From assembly GCA_002428385.1 (NCBI GenBank), contig DIWB01000052.1:1-23983 (forward strand): a stretch of 23,983 nt of DNA. Reading direction: 5' to 3'. The translations under genes and the position numbers were made by a program. Origin of the DNA: Bacteroidales bacterium UBA6117. Its GTDB lineage: Bacteria; Bacteroidota; Bacteroidia; Bacteroidales; VadinHA17. This document shows positions 7,400-16,031 of the stretch, in pieces (within the stretch, counting starts at the first letter, position 1; every line of letters starts with the position of its first letter). The notes under the pieces were generated by a model. It was not told the DNA's origin. It made no database searches and was given only the letters and a program-made list of their open reading frames with translations.

Positions 7400-8116
7400 T
7401 TACATGAATTTTTCCCTTTTCTGGAGGTTGTAAAGACCTGCAAGCAGGAACAGTATGCTTCCGGCAATCAGTATGATCCGGTTTTTAAGCGATATGATGG
7501 CCCAGGTGGTCTCACTCACGTCCCATGCCGGACTGAAAGGATTAAGGAATATGTTCCACTGGCTTTTGCGAAGCACATCAGAAAAGAACATAAACAGGAT
7601 TCCCAGTATGATCATGATCACCGCAGTTCCGTTTCCGTTCCTTACGACCGTCGACAGCATGAATGACATCATTCCCAGGAACAGAACAGGTATCATAACC
7701 TGAATTGTGACATAAACGAACTCGAACTTTACTATCAGGACATTTGAAAGGAAGGTAAAGAAAAGCATTATAAGGAAAGCTATCACAAAGATTAGTATGA
7801 TCCTTAAGAGCCAAACCTTGTACCTGTAGTTCGGTATGCCGAAGAGAATCTCTATAGTCCGGGCATCCTGATCGTTCTGGATGCCGAATACAACGGGGTA
7901 GAAGACCAGGAGGATGCCCGAGAACAAGAATACCCCGTAAAGATCGCGCATCGCCGAAACGTCTTCTGTCAGAGCGTATATTACCGATAATCCGAAGTAG
8001 AAAACAACCGATCCTGCCAGGAACCAGATAAACTTATTCGCGAAGATGATTCGGAGGTTATAAAGGATCATCCTGCTGAATAGAGTATAATAATTATGAA
8101 CTGTGCTCTTTTTCAT
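7400..8116 (-). CDS. ABC-2 type transporter permease (small subunit)
   Basis: A 238-residue inner-membrane protein with about six hydrophobic segments (roughly 28-48, 58-79, 100-125, 135-158, 164-182 and 211-231) and short loops, the usual plan of an ABC-2 type permease. The segment IQNDQDARTIEILFGIPNYRYKVWL after the second helix resembles the cytoplasmic coupling region of these permeases, where the ATPase docks. Its ATG overlaps the stop of the upstream RND-ABC fusion in an ATGA, which suggests translational coupling. It has no ATPase domain, so its natural partners are the fused ATPase domain just upstream and/or the stand-alone ATPase at the head of the operon. The substrate is unknown. 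It is the last gene of the operon and converges on the radical SAM gene 49 bp away, with no clear terminator hairpin between them. Confidence 0.8.
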   Translation of the reverse strand: MKKSTVHNYYTLFSRMILYNLRIIFANKFIWFLAGSVVFYFGLSVIYALTEDVSAMRDLYGVFLFSGILLVFYPVVFGIQNDQDARTIEILFGIPNYRYKVWLLRIILIFVIAFLIMLFFTFLSNVLIVKFEFVYVTIQVMIPVLFLGMMSFMLSTVVRNGNGTAVIMIILGILFMFFSDVLRKSQWNIFLNPFSPAWDVSETTWAIISLKNRIILIAGSILFLLAGLYNLQKREKFM

Positions 8117-11100
8117 TGGCCATTAAGATGATTGATGTCTTTTCTCCTGAGAAGCCACAGGTATGCATCCTCCAGGTTGGGTGTTGTAGTCACCGCGTTA
8201 GCCCAGGGCTGTGATTCCGAAATGACTCTTACTCTTACGCTGTCGCCTTCCGACATGTGATGGACGACGAGGTGGCTTGCAGCCATCTGTGTGAATTCGG
8301 AGGCAGGGATATTAAACTGCCAGACGTGTCCACCGGCCTCTTTTGTCATATCGGAGGGTTTGCCGAGGTATCTCAGCCTGCCTTTATTAAGAACCGCGAC
8401 CTGATTGCACGAGCTTGAGATATCCTCAATTATGTGAGTCGAGAAGATAACAATCCTTTCGCGGCTCAGTTCCACAAGGAGGTTCCTGAATCTTATTCTC
8501 TCCCTGGGGTCAAGTCCGGCGGTAGGTTCATCGACCACAAGTATCCTCGGAAGATGCAGGAGTATCATCGCTATTCCCATCCGCTGCTTCATCCCTCCTG
8601 AGAATGAGCTTATCCGTTCGTGCCTGTGTTCATCCATGTGGACTGCCTTCAGCACGTAGGTCACCCTCTCTTCCCTGGTTGCGACATCGATGATGTTCTT
8701 CAGCATCGCCTGGTAGTGGAGGTATTCGTGGGCGGTCATGTTCTCATAGCTTCCGAATTCCTGCGGGAGGTAGCCAATCAGGCCCTGCAGTTCCTCGCGC
8801 TTCAGCTGGGTGTCGAGTCCGTTGATCCAGACCTTTCCGTAGCTCTGTTCAAGGATTCCGCATATAATTCTCATGAGAGTCGTCTTTCCGGCGCCGTTTG
8901 GTCCGAGCAGCCCGAACATGCCGTTCTCAATATTGAGAGAAACGCAGCTCAGGGCCTTGAACGGCTTTTTTCTTTTGCCTATCATCGGAACTGCAGCCAC
9001 TATCCTGTAAATGGTTTTTCTCAGTCCCCTGAATCTCCCTTCGAGCCGGTATATATCGATATTTTCCTCGCTTAGTTTTTGGCCGGTTGTGTAGATGAAC
9101 AGCCCGGTGAACCAGAGGACGCCAATAATAATTACAATCGCGATGTTGTTCCATTTCATCTGAAACATAACCAGGTTCATCAGGGGCATCATCCAGAAGA
9201 CTATGAAGCTTATGACCGGGATAAGTCTTGCAGGCATTTTCCTGCCGGTTTCAGCGGAAAGGTTTTTGAAAAGTTCCCTGAACTGGTTCCAGATGGCGGA
9301 AAGGAAGAACCACACTATTACACTGAAGAAAAATATCCAGAATCCTTTCTTGAGATAGAAGTATGTAAAATAAACCATAAAGGCAAACACGGGGAGTTCC
9401 CATGAAACCGTTACGAGGTCTTTCCACTTCCGGAAGTGCGTTTTTAAACCCAGCCTCTCCCTGATCCTGGCGCCGGCCTTCCATTCGCGGCTCCACCTGT
9501 TTTCCCGTTCGTAGATTTTTACAAGGCTCTGAACGCGGATATTGATGGGTACGTCGGGAGGGATAACCGTTTCCCTGGCTTTTCTGAGGCTGTTCATGAC
9601 AAACCAGGTTGCAGCCGGTACTACTATCAGAACAAGAATGGAGGTTATCAGCTTCCAGATGAACTTATCGATATGGTTATAAATAAGAAATATCAAAATG
9701 CCGAATACGGCCAGCTGCATTGCCTTGATTTTCCAGTTGAGCGATCTGATCCAGTCAAGTGCATTTTCAAGACCTGAGTAGAAGGTAGGAATAAATACAA
9801 GTGTAAGCAAAGTGCTCAGGGTAAGTCCGCCGATAACTGTTATGGCGAATGAAGCTCCGATCACCGATACGAACTCAGCTTTTCCCATTGCAAGCGGGAG
9901 CATTGCTATTACAGTTGTTGAAGCGGTTATGATTATCGGCCTGATCCTTGCCATGCCGGCAGTCATCAGTGCCCTTGAACGGCGGAAGCCTCTTTTCCTG
10001 AGGATGTTTGTGTAATCGATAAGGATAATGCCGTTGTTCACCACAACCCCGAGAAGGATGAGGAATCCGGTGAGGGTGTTGACACTCAGCAGGGTATTCC
10101 CCGTCAGGATAAGCGCTATCAGCGATCCGAGGGCTGCAAGGGGTATGCTGAAGAGCAGAACGACCGGTGTTGAAAGGGATTCGAACACTGCGGCGAGGAC
10201 CATGAAAATAAGAAGGAAAGCTATACCGATCAGGTAATAGAATTCCTTGAGCTGGTCTTCTTCCTGAATTATTTCGATTGCAATTCCCGACGGGATATTC
10301 AGTCCCGATACAATGGACCCGACTTCAGCGCGGGCCCCTGAGAGGAGGTCCTTGGATGATTTTATCTCATCCTTGTAACTATAGGTGACCGTCACTCTTT
10401 TTTCCTGGTTCTCGCGGTGAATATTACCCATGCCGTAGGAGAAAATGACATCCGCCAGTTCTTCCATTTCCATCACGGCCCCGTTCTGTCCCGATACCTC
10501 GAGGCGTTTAAGGTCGTCAATGGTTTTGTCTGCTGAAGAGTTGTCAAGAGAGTCAGTATCGGCGTATTTGATCATGATGTCGTAGCTTTCCGTTCCCTGC
10601 CGGAAGGTGGCTCCGGAGGAGTATTCCCTTCCGAACGATGAAAGGGCGGATGCCAGATCGCCAAGTGTGTAGCCGTTGCGGGCAATGTAATCCATGTCGA
10701 AATGGAGCTGGACCTCCGGTGTGTTGTCCTGAACATTTATCCTTGCATTGTCGACTGTTTCGAGATTGTTTATGTATGTCCGGATATCATCAGCCAGGTC
10801 TTTCATCTGCTCAAAGTTCTGTCCCTTTATGATTACCGATTCCGGCTTTGATCCGATTCCGAGGAGTGATTCAAAATCGGCCCCGGGGTTGCTCATGCCT
10901 GCACCCTCGCTGCTGCTTGTGAAACCCCCGCTTGTTGAAATCTCGTCCATGCTGATTTCTGCCGAGGATATATTCTTTGTCTTCTCTGAAATATCATTTT
11001 TTATCTCCGCCAGTTTTCTCCTGCTTTCCTTGTCCCAGTCTTCCTTAAGGTTGATTGTAATCGTTGCCTGATCTTCCTCGATGCGGCTTACGATGTCTTC

Positions 11101-12867
11101 CTTTTCAGGAATTGATGCAAGCCTCGACTCTATTTCGGAAACCACGGCATCGGTCTTTGCCAGTGTCGATCCGGCCGGCATTGTGACGCTCATCCTGAAT
11201 TCGGAGGTTTCCACTTCATTGCCCGAACTCAGACTGAGACCGAGACTGACCAGGAGAGCTGTGAAAAAGAGAGCCAGTGTACCGATTATTGTGGCGGCCG
11301 GATTTCTCATGCATGCTTTCAGCACAAGGTGGTAAGCCTGGATAAGCCTGTCGTGAATGGAGAGTCGCTTGAATACTTCAGTGTTATCTGCAGATGGTCC
11401 TGACAACAGGTAAAAAGTTGCCATCGGGATAACCAGCAGGGCAACGCAGAGTGAAACCAGCAGAGTTGATATTATAGATACACTGATATTTTTTCCAATA
11501 AGCTTTATCAGGAAGTTGGTTGTAAAAAGGAATGGCAGGAAGACTATAATTGTTGTTATGGTTGAGGCAAAAATAGCACGAAGAACTTCCCTCAGTCCCT
11601 GTTTGACTGAGGTTTCCGGGTCTTTTCCCGCCCCGGCCAGCCTGTAGATGTTTTCGAGCACAACCACAGAATTGTCGACAAGCATGCCTATTGCCAGCGC
11701 GATACCCACCAGGGTGAGGCTGTTTATGCTGATGTTGAAGGCATAGAAGAAGTTGAAAGCGGTGTAGACTGATATTGGCAGTGAAATGGCAATTACAGTG
11801 ACGAGACGGATGTTCCTTAGAAAGAACCACAGGATAAGAACAGCCAGCAATCCGCCCGTGATGGCCAGGTTAATAATCTGGTTTATGTTCTTCTCCATGG
11901 TCTCGGCGCTGTTGTACCGGACGGCTATTTCGACTCCTGATGAAGCAAGTTCCCTGTTCAGCCTCTCTATCTCTTCAAGAGTGGTATGTGACAGCCCTAT
12001 TAGGTTAGCCTGCCTGTCATTCACCAGGTTGATTGTGATTTCATCGAGGCCGTTCACCCTGCTTATTGTGCTCTGTTCCTTGACTCCGTAGAAGATCTCT
12101 GCGATATCCCTGAGAAGCACCGGCCCGTCCTGTTTCACTATGATGTTTCCAAGGTCCCCGACATCGGTATAGGATGAGGTTACGTTTACATACATCTCCC
12201 GGCTCCCGTCTATAACCTTACCGGCGAAGGTCTTCTCCCGGCTGTTATTGTTAAGCAGGGAACTGATCTGGTTCATTGTGATACCCAGCGATTTGCATGC
12301 TCTTCTGTTAAGCCGGATCTCGATAGCGTTCTCCTTGCCTCCGTAAACCTGAACACCGGCAAGTCCGTCGATATTTTCGAGTTCAGGCTTGATTTCCCTG
12401 TCGGTGATGTTGCGTATCCTGTCAACGCCTCCATCACCACGTACCTGGAGAGCCATGAACTGGTTTGTGAGCTGTTCGAGGTCAATCTTTATTACATTCA
12501 CGAAGAATTCCTGTGGAATGGAATTCCTGATAAGGTCAATCTTCTCCTGAAGCTTCAGGTTTGCATATTTCAGATCTGCATTCTTGACATAGTAGATAAA
12601 TATGGTTCCGTACCGGGATGTGATGTTTGATTCAATCTTTTCCACATCCTCCAGTGTGCCGATGGCTCCCTCGATCGGAATGATGGCCTGGTTTTCAATG
12701 TAGGAGGGATCGACTTCGAGGGGTGAGCCTACCTGTACTATCAGTGTCGGGAATTCGGCATTGGGAAGCAGCTCCACGGCCAGCTTCCTGTACGAAACAT
12801 AGCCCAGCGCTGACAGCCCTATGAAGAGCATGCTGATAAGGACCTTTCTTTTTAGAATGAAATCCAT
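8113..12867 (-). CDS. RND (HAE1-type) efflux permease fused to an ABC ATPase domain
   Basis: A 1584-residue fusion. Residues 1-1035 form a full RND permease: N-terminal helix, two large periplasmic loops, the TM4 motif GMLVDNSVVVLENI (D398, N399) and the TM10-11 region VVNNGIILID plus RIRPIII. Two more helices follow (about 1050-1092), then a strand-like segment PINIRVQSLVKIYERE (1107-1121), then four helices (about 1157-1262). A complete ABC ATPase domain comes next: Walker A GPNGAGKTT (1322-1330), Q-loop LPQE (1367-1370), signature FSGGMKQRM (1422-1430), Walker B ILVVDE (1442-1447) and H-loop H1478. Its C-terminal 70 residues resemble the tail of the operon's stand-alone ATPase. The even helix count keeps the ATPase in the cytoplasm. 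One uninterrupted frame spans the whole. The RND part should export substrates from the inner membrane or periplasm using ion flux; why it carries an ATPase is unknown. It lies 6 bp after the partner RND gene. Confidence 0.93.
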   Translation of the reverse strand: MDFILKRKVLISMLFIGLSALGYVSYRKLAVELLPNAEFPTLIVQVGSPLEVDPSYIENQAIIPIEGAIGTLEDVEKIESNITSRYGTIFIYYVKNADLKYANLKLQEKIDLIRNSIPQEFFVNVIKIDLEQLTNQFMALQVRGDGGVDRIRNITDREIKPELENIDGLAGVQVYGGKENAIEIRLNRRACKSLGITMNQISSLLNNNSREKTFAGKVIDGSREMYVNVTSSYTDVGDLGNIIVKQDGPVLLRDIAEIFYGVKEQSTISRVNGLDEITINLVNDRQANLIGLSHTTLEEIERLNRELASSGVEIAVRYNSAETMEKNINQIINLAITGGLLAVLILWFFLRNIRLVTVIAISLPISVYTAFNFFYAFNISINSLTLVGIALAIGMLVDNSVVVLENIYRLAGAGKDPETSVKQGLREVLRAIFASTITTIIVFLPFLFTTNFLIKLIGKNISVSIISTLLVSLCVALLVIPMATFYLLSGPSADNTEVFKRLSIHDRLIQAYHLVLKACMRNPAATIIGTLALFFTALLVSLGLSLSSGNEVETSEFRMSVTMPAGSTLAKTDAVVSEIESRLASIPEKEDIVSRIEEDQATITINLKEDWDKESRRKLAEIKNDISEKTKNISSAEISMDEISTSGGFTSSSEGAGMSNPGADFESLLGIGSKPESVIIKGQNFEQMKDLADDIRTYINNLETVDNARINVQDNTPEVQLHFDMDYIARNGYTLGDLASALSSFGREYSSGATFRQGTESYDIMIKYADTDSLDNSSADKTIDDLKRLEVSGQNGAVMEMEELADVIFSYGMGNIHRENQEKRVTVTYSYKDEIKSSKDLLSGARAEVGSIVSGLNIPSGIAIEIIQEEDQLKEFYYLIGIAFLLIFMVLAAVFESLSTPVVLLFSIPLAALGSLIALILTGNTLLSVNTLTGFLILLGVVVNNGIILIDYTNILRKRGFRRSRALMTAGMARIRPIIITASTTVIAMLPLAMGKAEFVSVIGASFAITVIGGLTLSTLLTLVFIPTFYSGLENALDWIRSLNWKIKAMQLAVFGILIFLIYNHIDKFIWKLITSILVLIVVPAATWFVMNSLRKARETVIPPDVPINIRVQSLVKIYERENRWSREWKAGARIRERLGLKTHFRKWKDLVTVSWELPVFAFMVYFTYFYLKKGFWIFFFSVIVWFFLSAIWNQFRELFKNLSAETGRKMPARLIPVISFIVFWMMPLMNLVMFQMKWNNIAIVIIIGVLWFTGLFIYTTGQKLSEENIDIYRLEGRFRGLRKTIYRIVAAVPMIGKRKKPFKALSCVSLNIENGMFGLLGPNGAGKTTLMRIICGILEQSYGKVWINGLDTQLKREELQGLIGYLPQEFGSYENMTAHEYLHYQAMLKNIIDVATREERVTYVLKAVHMDEHRHERISSFSGGMKQRMGIAMILLHLPRILVVDEPTAGLDPRERIRFRNLLVELSRERIVIFSTHIIEDISSSCNQVAVLNKGRLRYLGKPSDMTKEAGGHVWQFNIPASEFTQMAASHLVVHHMSEGDSVRVRVISESQPWANAVTTTPNLEDAYLWLLRRKDINHLNGQ

Positions 12868-12873
12868 GCCTTC

Positions 12874-15800
12874 CTAAGCTTTACTGGTCATATTGTTGCC
12901 CATCTTTCTCCTGCCTGTCAATAAATCACCGAAGCTGTCGACTACCCAGTAGACGCAGGGTATGACTATCAGGGTGAGAATGGTTGAGGAGAAAAGTCCC
13001 CCTATCACCGCGAGGGCCATGGGTGACCTGAGTGATGCACTTTCACCGATTCCGATTGTTAGTGGTACAAGCGCCAGGATTGTGGTGAGGCTTGTCATCA
13101 GGATGGGTCTTATCCTCTGCGCTCCCGCCAGGATAATGGCATCCCTTTTGGGAGTTCCCGATTCCCTTAGCTGGTTTATCCGGTCGATCAGGATTATGGC
13201 GTTGTTTACCGCTATCCCGGCAAGCATTATTATTCCAATGTATGCCATCATGTTCAGGGGCTTGCCAAGGATGAAAAAGGTGAGAACTGTACCCACTCCT
13301 GCCAGCGGAATGGTGAGCATTACGATGAACGGCTGGAGTATTGATTCGAACTGCGAGGCCAGAACCATGAACACCAGTACAAGTGAAAGGACGAGCGCAA
13401 ATGTCAGGTTCGACATTGATTCCCTGCGCTTGAGTTCCTCCCCGGTAAACTCCAGTTTATAGTCGGATGGAAGCGCCACAGACCTAAGTGAATTTTCTGC
13501 ATCCCTGATAACTTTATCAAGAGGCTGATCCTTGTCTGTCATTGCATAGATATAGGAGGTTCTTGACTGGTTGCGGCGTGTGATCTCCCGAGGGCTGGTT
13601 ATGGTTCTAATCCTGGCAAGTTCGCTCAGGGGGACCCTGACATTCCCGGCTGTAATTATGAGGTCGTTGAGCTGGCTCAGGGATATATCGCCCAGTTTGA
13701 TAGTGATGTCCTTTAGTTGGCCATCCTTTTCGAAGGTTCCGGCGGCGGCTCCCTGGAGATAACCTCTTATCTGGTTTACAACACTTTCGACAGTCACTCC
13801 ATAGTAGCTTGTCTTAAAACGGTCGATTTCCACTTCCACCTCGGGAGTCCCTTCGTCGAGTGACGTTGTGATATTGTCAAGGCCCTTGTTTTCCTTAAGT
13901 ATTAACTCCGATTCCCTCAGTATCCTCTCCATTTCTTCAAAGTCCTTTCCCGATATCTCGAGTGCAAAAGGCGATTCGGTGGTTCCTAGCGACGACTGGA
14001 GGGCTGTTTCTTCCCGTGAGAAGCTTACCTCGATGTCGGGGATAGTACTGAGATATGACTGTACCAGGCTTATCGCGGATTCTGTTTCGGAAGCAAATTC
14101 ATCCTTCAGAATGACTTTCAGGGAAGCGTTGTTCTCCCCCTTCGATACTGAAGAAAGTGAAAGCGAGGAAGTATTGTCACTGCCCGACTGGGTATAGATC
14201 AGTCTGACCTTTTCTCCAAGAAGGCTTTTTATTATCTCTTCAGTTCTGACGGCGGTGTTGTTTGTCCTTTCAAGGCTGGTACCTTCGGGAAGCCTGAGTC
14301 TTACGGTAAATTCGGCTGATTCGGAACGTGGCATGAATTCGCTTCCAAGCCGGGGAACAAGAAAGCCTGATGCAGCGAGCACTAAAATTGAGACAAGAAT
14401 AACAAGCTTTCTTTTTTCGAGGATCCTGCCAAGGTAATTGCCATAGCCGGTGAAGTTTAATGCTCTGGCAGATACTGCTTTTTTCTTTTCTGAAGGAAGC
14501 AGCGTTGATACCAGCATCGGTATCACAAGCATTGCAACGATCAGGGATGAGATCAGTGCAAAAGCCACTGTCCATGCCTGGTCGCGGAACATCTCGCTTG
14601 AGGCGTCCCTCAGGTAGACGATCGGCAGGAACACAACTATAGTGGTGATTGTTGAGGCGGTGATTGCTCCGCCCACCTGACCTGTACCGGTAATTATGGC
14701 TTCTTTCAAAGGCAGTCCTTCATCCCTGTTTCGGGATATGTTCTCAAGCACAACTATTGCATTATCGACCAGCATCCCGGCGCCCAGTGCAAGTCCTCCG
14801 AGCGTCATTATATTCAGTGTCAGATCGCTGAAATACATCAGGTTGAAGGTGGCAATAATTGAGATCGGGATGGCAAGGCTTATGACGAGTGTTACACCGA
14901 TCCTTCTCAGGAAGACGTACAAAACTATTACAGCAAGGAAGATCCCGATCAGCAGGGTGTTTTTCACTTCGCCTATTGAATTCTGAATATAGGTTCCCTG
15001 ATCGAGGACCTTGACGAATTCATAGCCGGGGAGGGCTTTGCCGAGCTCTTCAAAAGCCGTTGACAGGCTATTCACCACATCGACGGTGTTAAATTTCGGT
15101 TCCTTGTAGATTGAGAGTCCGATGCATCTTTCGCCGTTGATGGTTACAATGTTTTCCGGGTCCTTGTTTTCAAATCCTATCCTGGCCACATCCCTGAGGT
15201 AAACAGGCACCCTTTCGCCGGCGGAGGCATTGCCCGCGGCCTGACCTGCCGCAGACTGCCCGCTTACTGCCGGGGCAGGTGTTTTAAATCCGACAATAAT
15301 ATTCTGAAGATCCTCAGTATCTTCCAGAACGCTTACACCCTTAACTACATATTTGGTACCCATGTCGACTATGGAACCGCCCGATACATTTCTGTTATAG
15401 TTCATTATCTGGGCGGCAATTGCATCGGTAGTAAGTCCGAACGATTCGAGCAGGTACTTATTGGTCTCGATGACCACTTCACTTTCTTCCTTTCCGACTA
15501 TCCTGACGTCAGCCACCCCTTCAATCCTTACAAGTTCATTTCTGACATAGTTCTCAGCCACCTTTCTCAGTTCATCCATATTTTCTATCCGCGGATTCCG
15601 GAGGCCGACTATCATCACCGGTGAGGCGTTGGGATCGTACTGCGAGATGGTGAAATCCTCAAGGTCGGAATTCTGGCTGAATGAGCTGAGTTCCTTCTGA
15701 AGGTCGAGGAAAGCTTCATCCATGTCCTTGTTCCAGCTGTATTCGACTGTTATAATGGCTGTTCCTCCCCCCGAGACGGAAGAAACGCTTGAAACATCAC

Positions 15801-16026
15801 TCTGCCTCATCGCCAGCGACTCAATCTGGTCGACATAGTTCTTCTCGATTTCTTCGGGAGGTTTCTCCCCCGCCTTAAGTTCTATATATATTTTTGGCGT
15901 ATTGAGATCGGGGAAAAGATCGGTTCCCAGCTTCCCGAACGATATGAATCCCAGCAGGATGATCGCCAGCACAAGCATGAGAACCGTTACTGGGTTATTT
16001 ACGGCAAATCGGGCAATGGACTTCAT
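12874..16026 (-). CDS. RND (HAE1-type) multidrug-like efflux permease
   Basis: A 1050-residue RND inner-membrane permease of normal AcrB-like length. It has an N-terminal helix (about 11-30), a first periplasmic domain (about 35-345), a helix block (about 355-510), a second periplasmic domain (about 560-870) and a final helix block (about 872-1030). The TM4 motif is GAGMLVDNAIVVLENI (D421, N422). The TM10 region is GIAVNNAIILID where AcrB has SAKNAILI, so the lysine of the AcrB proton relay is replaced by Asn. RIRPILMTS in TM11 is kept. A low-complexity Ala/Gln/Gly/Ser insert lies at about 251-271 in the first periplasmic domain. It follows the membrane-fusion protein by 5 bp and precedes the RND-ABC fusion by 6 bp, so the two RND proteins may form a mixed trimer in the way MdtB and MdtC do. 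Substrate unknown. Confidence 0.93.
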   Translation of the reverse strand: MKSIARFAVNNPVTVLMLVLAIILLGFISFGKLGTDLFPDLNTPKIYIELKAGEKPPEEIEKNYVDQIESLAMRQSDVSSVSSVSGGGTAIITVEYSWNKDMDEAFLDLQKELSSFSQNSDLEDFTISQYDPNASPVMIVGLRNPRIENMDELRKVAENYVRNELVRIEGVADVRIVGKEESEVVIETNKYLLESFGLTTDAIAAQIMNYNRNVSGGSIVDMGTKYVVKGVSVLEDTEDLQNIIVGFKTPAPAVSGQSAAGQAAGNASAGERVPVYLRDVARIGFENKDPENIVTINGERCIGLSIYKEPKFNTVDVVNSLSTAFEELGKALPGYEFVKVLDQGTYIQNSIGEVKNTLLIGIFLAVIVLYVFLRRIGVTLVISLAIPISIIATFNLMYFSDLTLNIMTLGGLALGAGMLVDNAIVVLENISRNRDEGLPLKEAIITGTGQVGGAITASTITTIVVFLPIVYLRDASSEMFRDQAWTVAFALISSLIVAMLVIPMLVSTLLPSEKKKAVSARALNFTGYGNYLGRILEKRKLVILVSILVLAASGFLVPRLGSEFMPRSESAEFTVRLRLPEGTSLERTNNTAVRTEEIIKSLLGEKVRLIYTQSGSDNTSSLSLSSVSKGENNASLKVILKDEFASETESAISLVQSYLSTIPDIEVSFSREETALQSSLGTTESPFALEISGKDFEEMERILRESELILKENKGLDNITTSLDEGTPEVEVEIDRFKTSYYGVTVESVVNQIRGYLQGAAAGTFEKDGQLKDITIKLGDISLSQLNDLIITAGNVRVPLSELARIRTITSPREITRRNQSRTSYIYAMTDKDQPLDKVIRDAENSLRSVALPSDYKLEFTGEELKRRESMSNLTFALVLSLVLVFMVLASQFESILQPFIVMLTIPLAGVGTVLTFFILGKPLNMMAYIGIIMLAGIAVNNAIILIDRINQLRESGTPKRDAIILAGAQRIRPILMTSLTTILALVPLTIGIGESASLRSPMALAVIGGLFSSTILTLIVIPCVYWVVDSFGDLLTGRRKMGNNMTSKA

Positions 16027-16031
16027 GATAA

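Noticed and set aside
7343..7703. Small plus-strand open frames opposite the ABC-2 permease
   Set aside because: They overlap a convincing six-helix permease on the other strand and show no domain or promoter of their own.
8113..12867. The RND-ABC fusion as an assembly or frameshift artefact joining two genes
   Set aside because: No stop, start-like junction or frame change is seen between the parts, the linker is a structured set of helices rather than random sequence, and the downstream gene is coupled by a normal ATGA overlap. Confirmation by reads is still the decisive test.
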